From: Erysipelotrichaceae bacterium
Lineage (GTDB): Bacteria; Bacillota_I; Bacilli_A; Erysipelotrichales; Erysipelotrichaceae
Direction: 5' to 3'
Length of the DNA: 64,000 nucleotides
Assembly: GCA_030694975.1 (NCBI GenBank)
Contig: JAUYTU010000020.1
Location: 62,001-126,000, forward strand
The notes beneath the pieces are model-generated. The model saw nothing but the letters and a program-made list of their open reading frames with translations. It ran no database searches and was not told the DNA's origin. Below are positions 8,435 through 16,347 of the stretch, one piece after another. Position 1 is the first letter of the stretch; the number at the start of each line of letters is the position of its first letter. A program made the translations under genes and the position numbers.

Positions 8435-10342
8435 GCCCTTCGGTAAATGTTGGATGCTCACAACCTCAAGGGATTTCCCCTCTTCTGCCACAAGAATCAT
8501 ACCTTCCGAAGTTACTTTACGAATGACCGCAGGTTTCAAGTTGGTCACAACGATGACCTTCTTTCCAACCATATCCTCCGGCTTCACTTGTGGGGAAATA
8601 CCGCTAACGATTTGACGGACTTTATCCCCGGTATCGATTTGACTGACCAATAGTTTATCGGCTTCCGGATGTTTTTCACACGACAACACCACACCAACCT
8701 TCAACTCTACCTTGCCAAACTCATCGAAACTAATTTCAGGTTTACCGGGTGTAACTTCAATCTTTTTTGGTTGAGTCAACTCTTCAAAAGCTGTCAATGT
8801 TTCTTTAACATCCAAACGTCCAAACAAAATAACATTATCCTTGCTTAGCGAGTGATTGGATTCTAATAACCCGAAAGAACGAGCACTATCCAAACTCCGT
8901 TCGCTTGTATTCAGTAAGTTAAGAATTTTTTCTGAAGTTTCAGGAATAAACGATCCCAACGCAACACCGCATATACGGATGCTCTCCAACAGATGATAAA
9001 GCACCGACTTCAAACGTGGTAAATTCGCCTCATCCTTCGCAAGCCCCCAGGGGGTTGTTTCATCAATGTATTTATTACAACGACGAAGCACCGTAATGAT
9101 CTCATCAATCGCATCCGCCACATGCAATCCTTCCATCGCTTCTTCAACTTTACCAATCAACGCAGATGCCAATTCAATCAACTCATCATCTTGTGACTCA
9201 CGTACTTCTGTATTCTCTACAACTCCGCTAAAATACTTCTGACTCATTGCCCATGTACGATTAACAAGGTTCCCCATGATGTTGGCTAAATCACTATTCA
9301 CTCGTTCGATCATTAATTCCATCGTCACGGTTCCATCCTGAGCAAACGGCATTTCATGCAACATAATATAGCGCACCGCATCAACCCCCAGTAACTTAAT
9401 CAAATCGTCCGCATAAATAACATTGCCCTTCGACTTGCTCATCTTACCCTCACCCACCAACAGCCACGGATGACCAAACACTTGTTTCGGTAATTCAACA
9501 TCCAAAGCCATCAACATAATCGGCCAATACAAGGTATGGAAACGAAGGATATCTTTACCAATCAGATGAACATCGGCTGGCCAATACTTTTTATACAAAT
9601 CCCCGTGATTACCATCCACATCATAACCAAGACCGGTAATATAGTTACTTAATGCATCAATCCAGACATAAACGACATGTTTCGGATCAAAATCGACCGG
9701 AATTCCCCATTTAAACGATGTACGAGAAACTGCCAAGTCATTCAACCCCGGTTTTAAGAAGTTATTAATCATCTCATTCTTACGTGATTCCGGCTGAATG
9801 AAATGAGGATTGTCCTGAATATACTTCATCAAGCGATCTTGATATTTCGATAAGCGAAAAAAGTACGACTCTTCTTTCTCACGATGAACCTCTCTTCCAC
9901 AGTCCGGACATTTTCCATGATCCAGCTGACCGTCGGTATAAAAGGATTCACACGGCGTACAATACCAGCCCTCGTAGATACTTTTATAGATATCCCCTTG
10001 ATCAAAGAGTTTCTTAAAAATCTTTTGAACTTGTAACTGATGATAATCATCGGTTGTGCGAATGAACTTATCATAAGATGTGTTAATCGAATCATACGAA
10101 CTTCGAATAACACCGGCAATCTCATCCACAAACTGTTGTGGAGACAGTCCTCTTTCCAATGCTTTTAACTCATTTTTCTGACCGTGTTCATCTGTTCCGG
10201 TTTGAAAAAAGACGTCAAATCCCTGGGCACGTTTAAACCGAGCAATACTATCTGCCAATACAATTTCATATACATTGCCAATGTGCGGCTTGCCTGAGGT
10301 ATAAGCAATTGCTGTGGTTATGTAATAAGATTTCTTTTCCAT
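8420..10342 (-). CDS. metG: Methionyl-tRNA synthetase with C-terminal tRNA-binding domain
   Basis: 640 residues. Class I synthetase: the HIGH motif appears as PHIGN near residue 19, and KMSKS as GKMSKSKGN near residue 300. A single zinc knuckle CTPC..CPDC lies near 126-146. The last about 105 residues are an EMAP/Trbp111-like OB-fold for tRNA binding, as in many Firmicutes MetRS. It charges tRNA(Met) and initiator tRNA. Expression is under a T-box leader (10361-10572). Start ATG 10342 has an AAGGAGGAG ribosome site. Confidence 0.98.
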   Translation of the reverse strand: MEKKSYYITTAIAYTSGKPHIGNVYEIVLADSIARFKRAQGFDVFFQTGTDEHGQKNELKALERGLSPQQFVDEIAGVIRSSYDSINTSYDKFIRTTDDYHQLQVQKIFKKLFDQGDIYKSIYEGWYCTPCESFYTDGQLDHGKCPDCGREVHREKEESYFFRLSKYQDRLMKYIQDNPHFIQPESRKNEMINNFLKPGLNDLAVSRTSFKWGIPVDFDPKHVVYVWIDALSNYITGLGYDVDGNHGDLYKKYWPADVHLIGKDILRFHTLYWPIMLMALDVELPKQVFGHPWLLVGEGKMSKSKGNVIYADDLIKLLGVDAVRYIMLHEMPFAQDGTVTMELMIERVNSDLANIMGNLVNRTWAMSQKYFSGVVENTEVRESQDDELIELASALIGKVEEAMEGLHVADAIDEIITVLRRCNKYIDETTPWGLAKDEANLPRLKSVLYHLLESIRICGVALGSFIPETSEKILNLLNTSERSLDSARSFGLLESNHSLSKDNVILFGRLDVKETLTAFEELTQPKKIEVTPGKPEISFDEFGKVELKVGVVLSCEKHPEADKLLVSQIDTGDKVRQIVSGISPQVKPEDMVGKKVIVVTNLKPAVIRKVTSEGMILVAEEGKSLEVVSIQHLPKGSIVR

Positions 10343-10360
10343 ACTTTATTTCTCCTCCTT

Positions 10361-10572
10361 AAATAAAAAAACGCCAGACCAAGGACGACGTTGCGCGGTA
10401 CCACCTTAGTTCACTTGCGTGCTCTTTGACCCTTAACGCGGGAAACGTCTTGTCTTACCTATCAGACAAACAGCTCCAAGACCATCTTCACCAACTGTCC
10501 CTATACATTTCCACCAACCATGCACTCTCTGAAACGGACCATTGATTACTCTTCTTTTCTAAGCTTTCGAAT
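10361..10572 (-). ncRNA. T-box riboswitch leader of metG
   Basis: Reading the minus strand, the leader contains an AGAGAG stretch, a GGTTGGTGGAA distal-loop-like element, and the diagnostic T-box AAGGTGGTACCGCG followed by a G-U-containing terminator stem and seven T before metG. The T-box bulge pairs with the NCCA end of uncharged tRNA. A candidate AUG specifier sits in a GAAG-AUG-GU context at 10483-10485, fitting tRNA(Met), but the stem I fold was not computed. High uncharged tRNA(Met) should favour read-through into metG. Confidence 0.9.
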
Positions 10573-10578
10573 GCCATA

Positions 10579-10606
10579 ATTATAACATTCTAAAGTTAAA
10601 TGTAAA
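10579..10606 (-). promoter_or_regulatory. Promoter of the metG T-box transcript
   Basis: Minus-strand -35 TTTACA (10601-10606), 16-bp spacer, perfect -10 TATAAT (10579-10584). It abuts the terminator of the upstream rsmI operon. Confidence 0.75.
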
Positions 10607-10608
10607 GC

Positions 10609-10628
10609 AAAAGCGCCGAAGCGCTTTT
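10609..10628 (-). terminator. Terminator of the tmk-holB-ricT-rsmI operon
   Basis: 8-bp perfect stem AAAAGCGC / GCGCTTTT with a tetraloop, overlapping the rsmI stop codon (10627-10629). The trailing T-run is short. Confidence 0.7.
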
Positions 10629-11493
10629 AGTGATTCACATTATTCTCATTATGATACATTGTATAAATTTCGTTTTTTGACATTCCGGTCATTTTGGCAA
10701 TTTGCTTAATTGCATCTTTCGTCGACAACCCCGATTGAATCAATTCTTCAATATGAGTTCGGATGTCCATCATACTGATATCCGGCTCTTTCTCTGCTTT
10801 ACTACCCTCGATAATTAAAACCATCTCACCTTTTAAATCTTTAACCTCTTCAACTAACTCAAACAACGTTCCGCGCAGAAACTCCTCGTGCTTTTTTGTC
10901 AATTCCCTGGCAAGTGTTGCCTTTCGATCGCCCATGACTTCAAAACATAACTTCAGCGTCTTCTCTATGCGATGCGGCGCTTCATACAACACGATGGTCG
11001 CTTCATAATGACGGATACGCGTCAAAACTCCTCGAGCTTCTTTGTCGTTGGTCGGTAAAAACCCTTGAAAAAGGAAGGGCTGTGTTATAAGTCCGGACGC
11101 AACTAACCCGGCCAGCAATGCACTGCTGCCACTGATGGGAACAACATTGAATCCGTTAGCAGTTATGGATTCTACTAACAAGTATCCGGGGTCAGAAATT
11201 AGCGGATACCCCGCATCACTGACCAAAGCAACACTATTGCCTTGCATTAATAACATCAAGATACCTTTTGCGCTTTCACGCTCATTGTGATCATGATGAG
11301 AAATGATTTTATTCTCAATATTGAAATGCTTCAACAGTTTTTGAGTATGACGAGTATCCTCACAGGCAATGACGTCGACATTCTTCAAAATATCGATCGC
11401 CCGGGGTGTCATTTCATCAAGATTACCAATCGGTGTTGCCACGATATAACAGGTAGGCATTTCATTTTCAAAACTCTTCTGACGTTTCAACAC
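10627..11493 (-). CDS. rsmI: 16S rRNA (cytidine-1402 2'-O)-methyltransferase RsmI
   Basis: 288 residues. Tetrapyrrole-methylase fold with IVATPIGNLDEMTPRA near the start and the conserved VIACEDTRHTQKLL and LVSDAGYPLISDPG segments. RsmI 2'-O-methylates C1402 of 16S rRNA in the decoding centre. Start choice is uncertain: GTG 11493 is 5 nt from AAGGGAG; TTG 11490 or GTG 11499 are alternatives. It is the last gene of tmk-holB-ricT-rsmI, 10 bp after ricT. Bacillus has yabA and others between ricT and rsmI; these are missing here. Confidence 0.95.
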   Translation of the reverse strand: MLKRQKSFENEMPTCYIVATPIGNLDEMTPRAIDILKNVDVIACEDTRHTQKLLKHFNIENKIISHHDHNERESAKGILMLLMQGNSVALVSDAGYPLISDPGYLLVESITANGFNVVPISGSSALLAGLVASGLITQPFLFQGFLPTNDKEARGVLTRIRHYEATIVLYEAPHRIEKTLKLCFEVMGDRKATLARELTKKHEEFLRGTLFELVEEVKDLKGEMVLIIEGSKAEKEPDISMMDIRTHIEELIQSGLSTKDAIKQIAKMTGMSKNEIYTMYHNENNVNH

Positions 11494-11503
11494 AACCACT
11501 CCC

Positions 11504-12379
11504 TTATTGTTTATTCACATAACTGGTATCATTACGAAGTTCATTGAGTGTAAGTGTCAACGACTCTTCGCGATTCTCCAGACGTGCTGTACCGCTAAGC
11601 ATATTCATCGATGATACACGGTATTTCTTTCCTTTATACTCCAAAAGTTCATTCATCTTGGGTAGATTTGCCCGTAGTTCTTTGTATTGCTCATCTTCAT
11701 ATTTCAAACAACAAAGTAACTTCCCGCATTGACCCGACAACTTCTGAATATTCAAAGCTAACAACTGATTTTTTGCCATATTGATCGAAATAACATCAAA
11801 ATCAGGTAAAAATCTTGAACAGCATGTTTCCATACCGCAAGTACCCAATCCGCCAATGAATTTCGCTTTATCACGTGGTCCGATTTGACGTAGTTCGATA
11901 CGACACTTAAAAATTGATGCCAATTCTTTCAGTAATTCTCTAAAATCTACACGTTCATCTGCAACATAAGAAAAAATAACTTTCGATCGATCCAATGTGT
12001 ATTCCGCACTGATCAGATGCATATCCAATTTCAATTTTTGTATGCAATCATCACATGTCTTCAATGCTTCCACCGACATGGCTTTATTTCTTGCGAAATT
12101 GTCCAAGTCTTGCTTGGTTGCTTTACGCAAGACCGGTTTTAACGGTGTTGACAACGATACATTTTCCAATGGTCTTAATTCGGCAATGACTTCGCCAAGT
12201 TCTAAACCGCGTATCGTATCCACAATCACTTGATCGCCCGTTACATACTGTGAATCATTGGTTCCAAAGGTATAGGCTTTCTTTGCGCCTTTAAAACGAA
12301 TGGAACAAGCATAGGTATACGTCTGAGCATTCACTTGCTCATTCGACTCTCCATTAAACTCTTTAACGTGTTCTTCCAC
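11504..12379 (-). CDS. ricT: RicT/YaaT, PSP1-domain protein of the Y-complex
   Basis: 291 residues with the PSP1 C-terminal domain. The conserved cysteine groups CGMETCCSRFLPDF and SGQCGKLLCCLKYE are present; in Bacillus RicT related cysteines hold an iron-sulphur cluster in the RicA-RicF-RicT complex, which promotes RNase Y-dependent mRNA maturation. The start is a GTG at 12379 behind AAGGAGGGA. It is encoded between holB and rsmI as in Bacillus. No ricA or ricF is seen in this window. Confidence 0.92.
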   Translation of the reverse strand: MEEHVKEFNGESNEQVNAQTYTYACSIRFKGAKKAYTFGTNDSQYVTGDQVIVDTIRGLELGEVIAELRPLENVSLSTPLKPVLRKATKQDLDNFARNKAMSVEALKTCDDCIQKLKLDMHLISAEYTLDRSKVIFSYVADERVDFRELLKELASIFKCRIELRQIGPRDKAKFIGGLGTCGMETCCSRFLPDFDVISINMAKNQLLALNIQKLSGQCGKLLCCLKYEDEQYKELRANLPKMNELLEYKGKKYRVSSMNMLSGTARLENREESLTLTLNELRNDTSYVNKQ

Positions 12380-12403
12380 GAATAAATCCCTCCTTTTTGC
12401 TTT

Positions 12404-13432
12404 TTAGCGTTTTGCTAACTCGATAATCATCTGATCCAATAACAGACTCAGATTTACATTGCGCCAGATTTTATCCTTGCCCTCACTGAAGACGCGCATG
12501 GCAGCGGGGGCAATCGATTGATAGCGTGCCGATGCGATGTGATGATTCCACCATGTGTCCCCAACAGTCTTCCCTTGGGATGCGTCTTTAAAGAATACTT
12601 GTGCAATGTCTAAAAATAAGGAAAACAGTTCTTTTGGATCCTTTTCCGGGGTTTTCTTTTTACCTTTCGGTTCGTCAGAATCTTTATCTTTTTCCTTTGA
12701 TGCTTTCGTCAGAGTTCCCTCTTTTTGCAAGTAAACCAATCCGTGATAAAGACCCGGCCTAGCTTCATCGATAAACCCTGCAAACAAATCAAAGGCTGTT
12801 TGATATGCCTCACTTTGCGTTAATGTTAGAACAATATCGACATCTTTGGTAAACTGCGAAGTAATATACGCATGTAACGGTGTTGCTCCGTTAGCAATTG
12901 CCTCACTTTCACAAAGTTTAGCACTTAATGAAGCAAATGTTAAGACCTGACAACGTGAAATAATCGTTGGTAGCAGTCGATCAGCGTTTTCACTGATCAA
13001 AATAGCCGTCGTATCTTCACCCGAAGGCTCTTCTAGAAACTTTAATAAGCTATTTAAAGCTTCCGGAGTCGCCCGATCGGCATGTTCAATGATATAAATT
13101 TTCTTGTTATACATCTCCAGACCTGTTTGTATGAACTGATGTTGCAAGTCCAGAATCTCTTCTTTTTTAATCGTGCGATCCTTACCGTTGATTACAATAA
13201 GATCAACATACGTTTCCTCTTTGATCCTCCGACAAACATCACACTGTTCACACGCAAAGTCTTTACGGTTTGGACAAACCAACGTCTGCGCAAGCAAAAT
13301 CGCTGCCTCTTTCATTCGAGACCCGCGTTGACCACTGAACAAATAGGCATGAGCCAGCTGCTTTGATTTTAATGAATTCAATAAGATCTGATAAATGATC
13401 GGCTGTTGTTCTTTCAATAAATCCTTAAACAT
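12404..13432 (-). CDS. holB: DNA polymerase III delta' subunit
   Basis: 342 residues from ATG 13432, which overlaps the end of tmk by 8 bp; a TTG at 13441 is less likely. It has a DnaX-like AAA+ fold with a zinc module CPNRKDFACEQCDVC and the SRC motif in PTIISRCQVL. The P-loop position reads GQRGSRMKEA and lacks the GKT of an active ATPase, as expected for delta'. It is part of the clamp loader with tau/gamma and delta. An unusual Lys/Glu/Asp-rich stretch lies near residues 240-270 within the collar region. Confidence 0.93.
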   Translation of the reverse strand: MFKDLLKEQQPIIYQILLNSLKSKQLAHAYLFSGQRGSRMKEAAILLAQTLVCPNRKDFACEQCDVCRRIKEETYVDLIVINGKDRTIKKEEILDLQHQFIQTGLEMYNKKIYIIEHADRATPEALNSLLKFLEEPSGEDTTAILISENADRLLPTIISRCQVLTFASLSAKLCESEAIANGATPLHAYITSQFTKDVDIVLTLTQSEAYQTAFDLFAGFIDEARPGLYHGLVYLQKEGTLTKASKEKDKDSDEPKGKKKTPEKDPKELFSLFLDIAQVFFKDASQGKTVGDTWWNHHIASARYQSIAPAAMRVFSEGKDKIWRNVNLSLLLDQMIIELAKR

Positions 13433-14057
13433 TGGACTCAATCCTCTTCAAAATAACAACAAGCGCATCTTTCACAATATCTTCAACTGGTCGATTGGCA
13501 TCGACAACGGTCATTCGATGGCGATACTTGCTCAAAACTTCAAGATACCCTTGAGCAACCCGCATGTGAAACTCCTGGGTTTCCCTGTCCAAACGATCAC
13601 GGTAATGACGGTTAGAAATGCGACTTAACCCCTCCAATGGATCAATATCTAAAAAGATCGTACAATCAGGATAGTTGCCCTCTATTGCAAACTCATTAAT
13701 CGCCAAAACAGCATCTAATCCGATTTGACGGCCGATGCCTTGATAAGCCAATGAACTGTCGATGAAACGATCACAAATAACGATTTTGCCTTCAGCAAGT
13801 GCCGGAAGCACCTTTTCAATCAGATGTTGCCGTCTTGAAGCAGCATAAAGCAAAGCTTCGGTTTTAACATCCATCGCTGTATTTTTAGGGTCAAGAATAA
13901 TACGTCGAATTTGCTCGGCAATATCGATTCCGCCCGGTTCTCTTGTATAAATAACATCATAGCCCTCGGTTAACAGCTGTTGATACACATTGGTACTGAT
14001 TGTGGTTTTCCCGCTGCCATCCGGACCTTCGAATGTAACAAACAATCCTTTTCTCAT
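13425..14057 (-). CDS. tmk: Thymidylate kinase
   Basis: 210 residues from ATG 14057 (GAGGGAG lies 11 nt upstream). P-loop FEGPDGSGKTT at the N-terminus, DR motif in CDRFIDSSLAYQG, and the DRLDRE lid region. It phosphorylates dTMP to dTDP. First gene of tmk-holB-ricT-rsmI. In Bacillus darA (yaaQ) and yaaR sit between tmk and holB; here tmk and holB overlap directly and darA is at 62139. Confidence 0.97.
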   Translation of the reverse strand: MRKGLFVTFEGPDGSGKTTISTNVYQQLLTEGYDVIYTREPGGIDIAEQIRRIILDPKNTAMDVKTEALLYAASRRQHLIEKVLPALAEGKIVICDRFIDSSLAYQGIGRQIGLDAVLAINEFAIEGNYPDCTIFLDIDPLEGLSRISNRHYRDRLDRETQEFHMRVAQGYLEVLSKYRHRMTVVDANRPVEDIVKDALVVILKRIESNV

Positions 14058-14087
14058 AAAAATAGCGACTCCCTCTAATGTAGTACT

Positions 14088-14096
14088 ATTATACCA
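14088..14096 (-). promoter_or_regulatory. Extended -10 promoter element of the tmk operon
   Basis: On the minus strand TGG directly precedes a perfect TATAAT, forming an extended -10. No convincing -35 is seen. It lies about 30 bp upstream of the tmk start. Confidence 0.6.
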
Positions 14097-14108
14097 TTGA
14101 AACCTCAA

Positions 14109-14131
14109 ACAAAAAAGGAGCGTTGGCTCCT
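14109..14131 (-). terminator. Terminator of the deacetylase-like gene
   Basis: Stem AGGAGC / GCTCCT with a 4-base loop (14116-14131) followed on the minus strand by a long T-run. Confidence 0.8.
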
Positions 14132-14139
14132 AATTGACC

Positions 14140-15417
14140 TTATTGAAATACCGGTCGGCGTGAGTCGTAAACCTTGTCAACGTCAAAGAAATGCTCGGTA
14201 ATATACGCTTTATCCCGATTCATAACAAATCCATCGAGATTGATACGAGGCATAAGTACACTTTTCCCTAAAATCTTCGGTTGAGAACGACGATCGACAT
14301 TGAGATAGAACGAATATCCTTCATCAATAAAATACTGATACAAATCACCTTTCACCGTAACGCCAAAAGGTGCAATGAAAACATTGGAATCTCCGATAAT
14401 CGGAACAATCCACTTTTTAAACAACTCCGTATCTTCCTTTACTCCTTCAAGGGTTGATGTTTCACTAAAATACTTCCCTGCCGCATGCGTGTAACTGTGA
14501 GAGACAAACTGCCATCCCGTTTCCCTCATGCGATTGGCTATTTTCTTTGCTTCAGCCGCTTCAGAGGCAATTTTGGGATCGTATCCCATAACACCCCAAC
14601 TGCCGGTTATCCCTACCATTCCTTTAGCTCCTCGATAAGAGAATTCCGGGTTGGCTTTTACGAAATCATCCACAATCGGAAATACCTCACCCGTTCTTGA
14701 AACAACTTCAACACCTTCAAGATTTCGAATGACCGCGGTCACTTCCCCTTTATCATCAAGAATCAATTTCGATGCAAATCCATCCTTCTTCCTTGACTCC
14801 GGATATCCGACATTATCGATAGATATTAAGAGCGGGCGCTTCCCTTCAGGAAGATACAACTCTTTTTCGGTTACATTTCCTTGAGCATCCACATCATACA
14901 AATCACCGATATGAACCAAAACATAACCTCTTTCCATCAATAATGGTAACATTCTTTGAAATTCCAACTCCGTCGTCATCCAATAGTTATATCCTTGCGG
15001 TTCCGCACTGGTTGGACCAAAGGCCAACTGTGGATAAACGATTAAACTATGGAAAAACACTTGTTCGATTCGACCGGTATACGGTTGAAGATCAGCTACG
15101 AAATCCTCTATCTTCTTAACCTCACCCTTCATTTTGTCATTATAAATATCCGAATCACTCTTTAGCAGTTCGATGGCTTCTTCATAAAAGTAACCCGAAA
15201 CAAGCACACCCGCCTTGCTGATTAATTCCACACGTTTTACTTCACGAGCCTTTTCCTTTTCGATTTCTCCCTGATTGCCATTATTATTGTTATTGTTCTT
15301 CTTATCGAGTTCATATTTAATCCAAAAGAAACCTCCGATAGTCGTGGTTATAATTAAGAAGATCAGTATGATTACCCAAGTGACTTGACGTTGGGTATTG
15401 CTTGTTTTTTTGCTCAT
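14140..15417 (-). CDS. Membrane-anchored polysaccharide deacetylase-like protein
   Basis: 425 residues from ATG 15417. A short cytoplasmic tail is followed by a signal-anchor helix (about residues 12-32) and an Asn-rich linker, so the catalytic part is outside. The NodB-type fold is supported by LLISIDNVGYPE near residue 200 and HSYTHAAGKYF, the H-x3-H metal site. In active enzymes the first motif carries two adjacent Asp; here the second is Asn (codon 14812-14814). The region with DGFASKL and YRGAKGMVGITG matches a Firmicutes deacetylase branch. Likely acts on, or binds, cell-wall glycan. Stands alone before the tmk operon. Confidence 0.82.
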   Translation of the reverse strand: MSKKTSNTQRQVTWVIILIFLIITTTIGGFFWIKYELDKKNNNNNNGNQGEIEKEKAREVKRVELISKAGVLVSGYFYEEAIELLKSDSDIYNDKMKGEVKKIEDFVADLQPYTGRIEQVFFHSLIVYPQLAFGPTSAEPQGYNYWMTTELEFQRMLPLLMERGYVLVHIGDLYDVDAQGNVTEKELYLPEGKRPLLISIDNVGYPESRKKDGFASKLILDDKGEVTAVIRNLEGVEVVSRTGEVFPIVDDFVKANPEFSYRGAKGMVGITGSWGVMGYDPKIASEAAEAKKIANRMRETGWQFVSHSYTHAAGKYFSETSTLEGVKEDTELFKKWIVPIIGDSNVFIAPFGVTVKGDLYQYFIDEGYSFYLNVDRRSQPKILGKSVLMPRINLDGFVMNRDKAYITEHFFDVDKVYDSRRPVFQ

Positions 15418-15487
15418 GTTATCACCTGAAATTATCATATTATTTTTCACCCAAACAGTAAAGGATGTTTATCTATCAAAAAGCGGG

Positions 15488-15493
15488 TATAAT
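15488..15493 (+). promoter_or_regulatory. -10 element of the Nudix gene
   Basis: Perfect TATAAT 18 bp upstream of the start codon; no clear -35. The leader is very short, so the ribosome site GAGGTG at 15501-15506 lies close to the transcript start. Confidence 0.5.
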
Positions 15494-15511
15494 ATTAACA
15501 GAGGTGCATGT

Positions 15512-16054
15512 ATGACATTTTTTGAAGAAACAATCTCATCAAAGGAGAAATTCAAGGGTAAAATCGTACGTTTACGTCATGATGAAATCCTGGTCAACCA
15601 TCGATCGGGATTTAGGGAAGTCGTTGAACATCCCGGTGGCGTGTGCGTGCTGGCCATCACCCAAGACAACCATGTATTGACTGTCGATCAATTCCGTTAT
15701 GCTCAAAAAGAGGTTCTTAAAGAACTTCCAGCGGGCAAGAAAGAACCCAATGAAGAACCTTTGTTCACCGCCCAACGAGAATTATTGGAAGAGACCGGAT
15801 ATACTGCATCCTTATGGCAGGATTTTGGTGTCGTCTATCCTTCTCCTGCCTATTTGGATGAGGTGATCCACTTGTATGTAGCAACAGATCTGACCTATGT
15901 CGGTCAACACCTTGATGATGGTGAGTATCTTTCGGTCTATATGACACCGATTATTGAATTGCTTAAGGCGATCGTCAGTGGGCAGATAAAAGATAGTAAA
16001 ACTGCTGTTTTAGTCATGCGATATGCTTTACAGAATGGAATTTCAATTGGATAA
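15512..16054 (+). CDS. Nudix hydrolase, ADP-ribose pyrophosphatase type
   Basis: 180 residues from ATG 15512, with GAGGTG upstream; upstream in-frame codons overlap the divergent gene and are not supported. The Nudix box reads G-KKEPN-E-...-RELLEETG with its metal-binding glutamates intact near residues 76-98. Resemblance to YqkG/NudF suggests hydrolysis of ADP-ribose to AMP and ribose-5-phosphate. Followed after 24 bp by a small membrane-protein gene, probably in the same transcript. Confidence 0.9.
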   Translation: MTFFEETISSKEKFKGKIVRLRHDEILVNHRSGFREVVEHPGGVCVLAITQDNHVLTVDQFRYAQKEVLKELPAGKKEPNEEPLFTAQRELLEETGYTASLWQDFGVVYPSPAYLDEVIHLYVATDLTYVGQHLDDGEYLSVYMTPIIELLKAIVSGQIKDSKTAVLVMRYALQNGISIG

Positions 16055-16078
16055 TACCATGAAAAGGGAGGTTCTTTT

Positions 16079-16306
16079 ATGAATAGAGTCAAAGCTTTAA
16101 GAGTCGTTAATGTATTGCTGTTTCTTGTGTTTCTTGGTATCGCAATTTCAGGATTGACTGCTTTTCTTTTCCCGGGATTGATTCCCTACTCAACATTTAG
16201 GTTAGCCCATCCTCTAACCGGAATCGCCTTAATTGCCCTGGTCATTGTACACCTTGTCCTAAACTTTAATTGGATCAAGGCAAACTATCTTAAAAAAAAG
16301 AAATAG
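16079..16306 (+). CDS. Small membrane protein, DUF4405-like
   Basis: 75 residues with two hydrophobic helices (about 8-31 and 44-63), the second containing HPLTGIALIALVIVHLVLN with spaced His residues, and a Lys-rich tail. The His-containing helix pair resembles DUF4405 proteins, which look like half of a cytochrome b-type four-helix unit. Heme binding is inference only. GGGAGG precedes ATG 16079. Last gene before a bidirectional terminator. Confidence 0.75.
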   Translation: MNRVKALRVVNVLLFLVFLGIAISGLTAFLFPGLIPYSTFRLAHPLTGIALIALVIVHLVLNFNWIKANYLKKKK

Positions 16307-16313
16307 CATGAAA

Positions 16314-16344
16314 AAACCAGGAAATCCGTAAGACTTCCTGGTTT
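16314..16344. terminator. Bidirectional terminator between the small membrane gene and gpmI
   Basis: 10-bp perfect stem AAACCAGGAA / TTCCTGGTTT with an 11-base loop. Genes converge on it; A/T flanks fit termination on both strands. Confidence 0.8.
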
Positions 16345-16347
16345 AAC

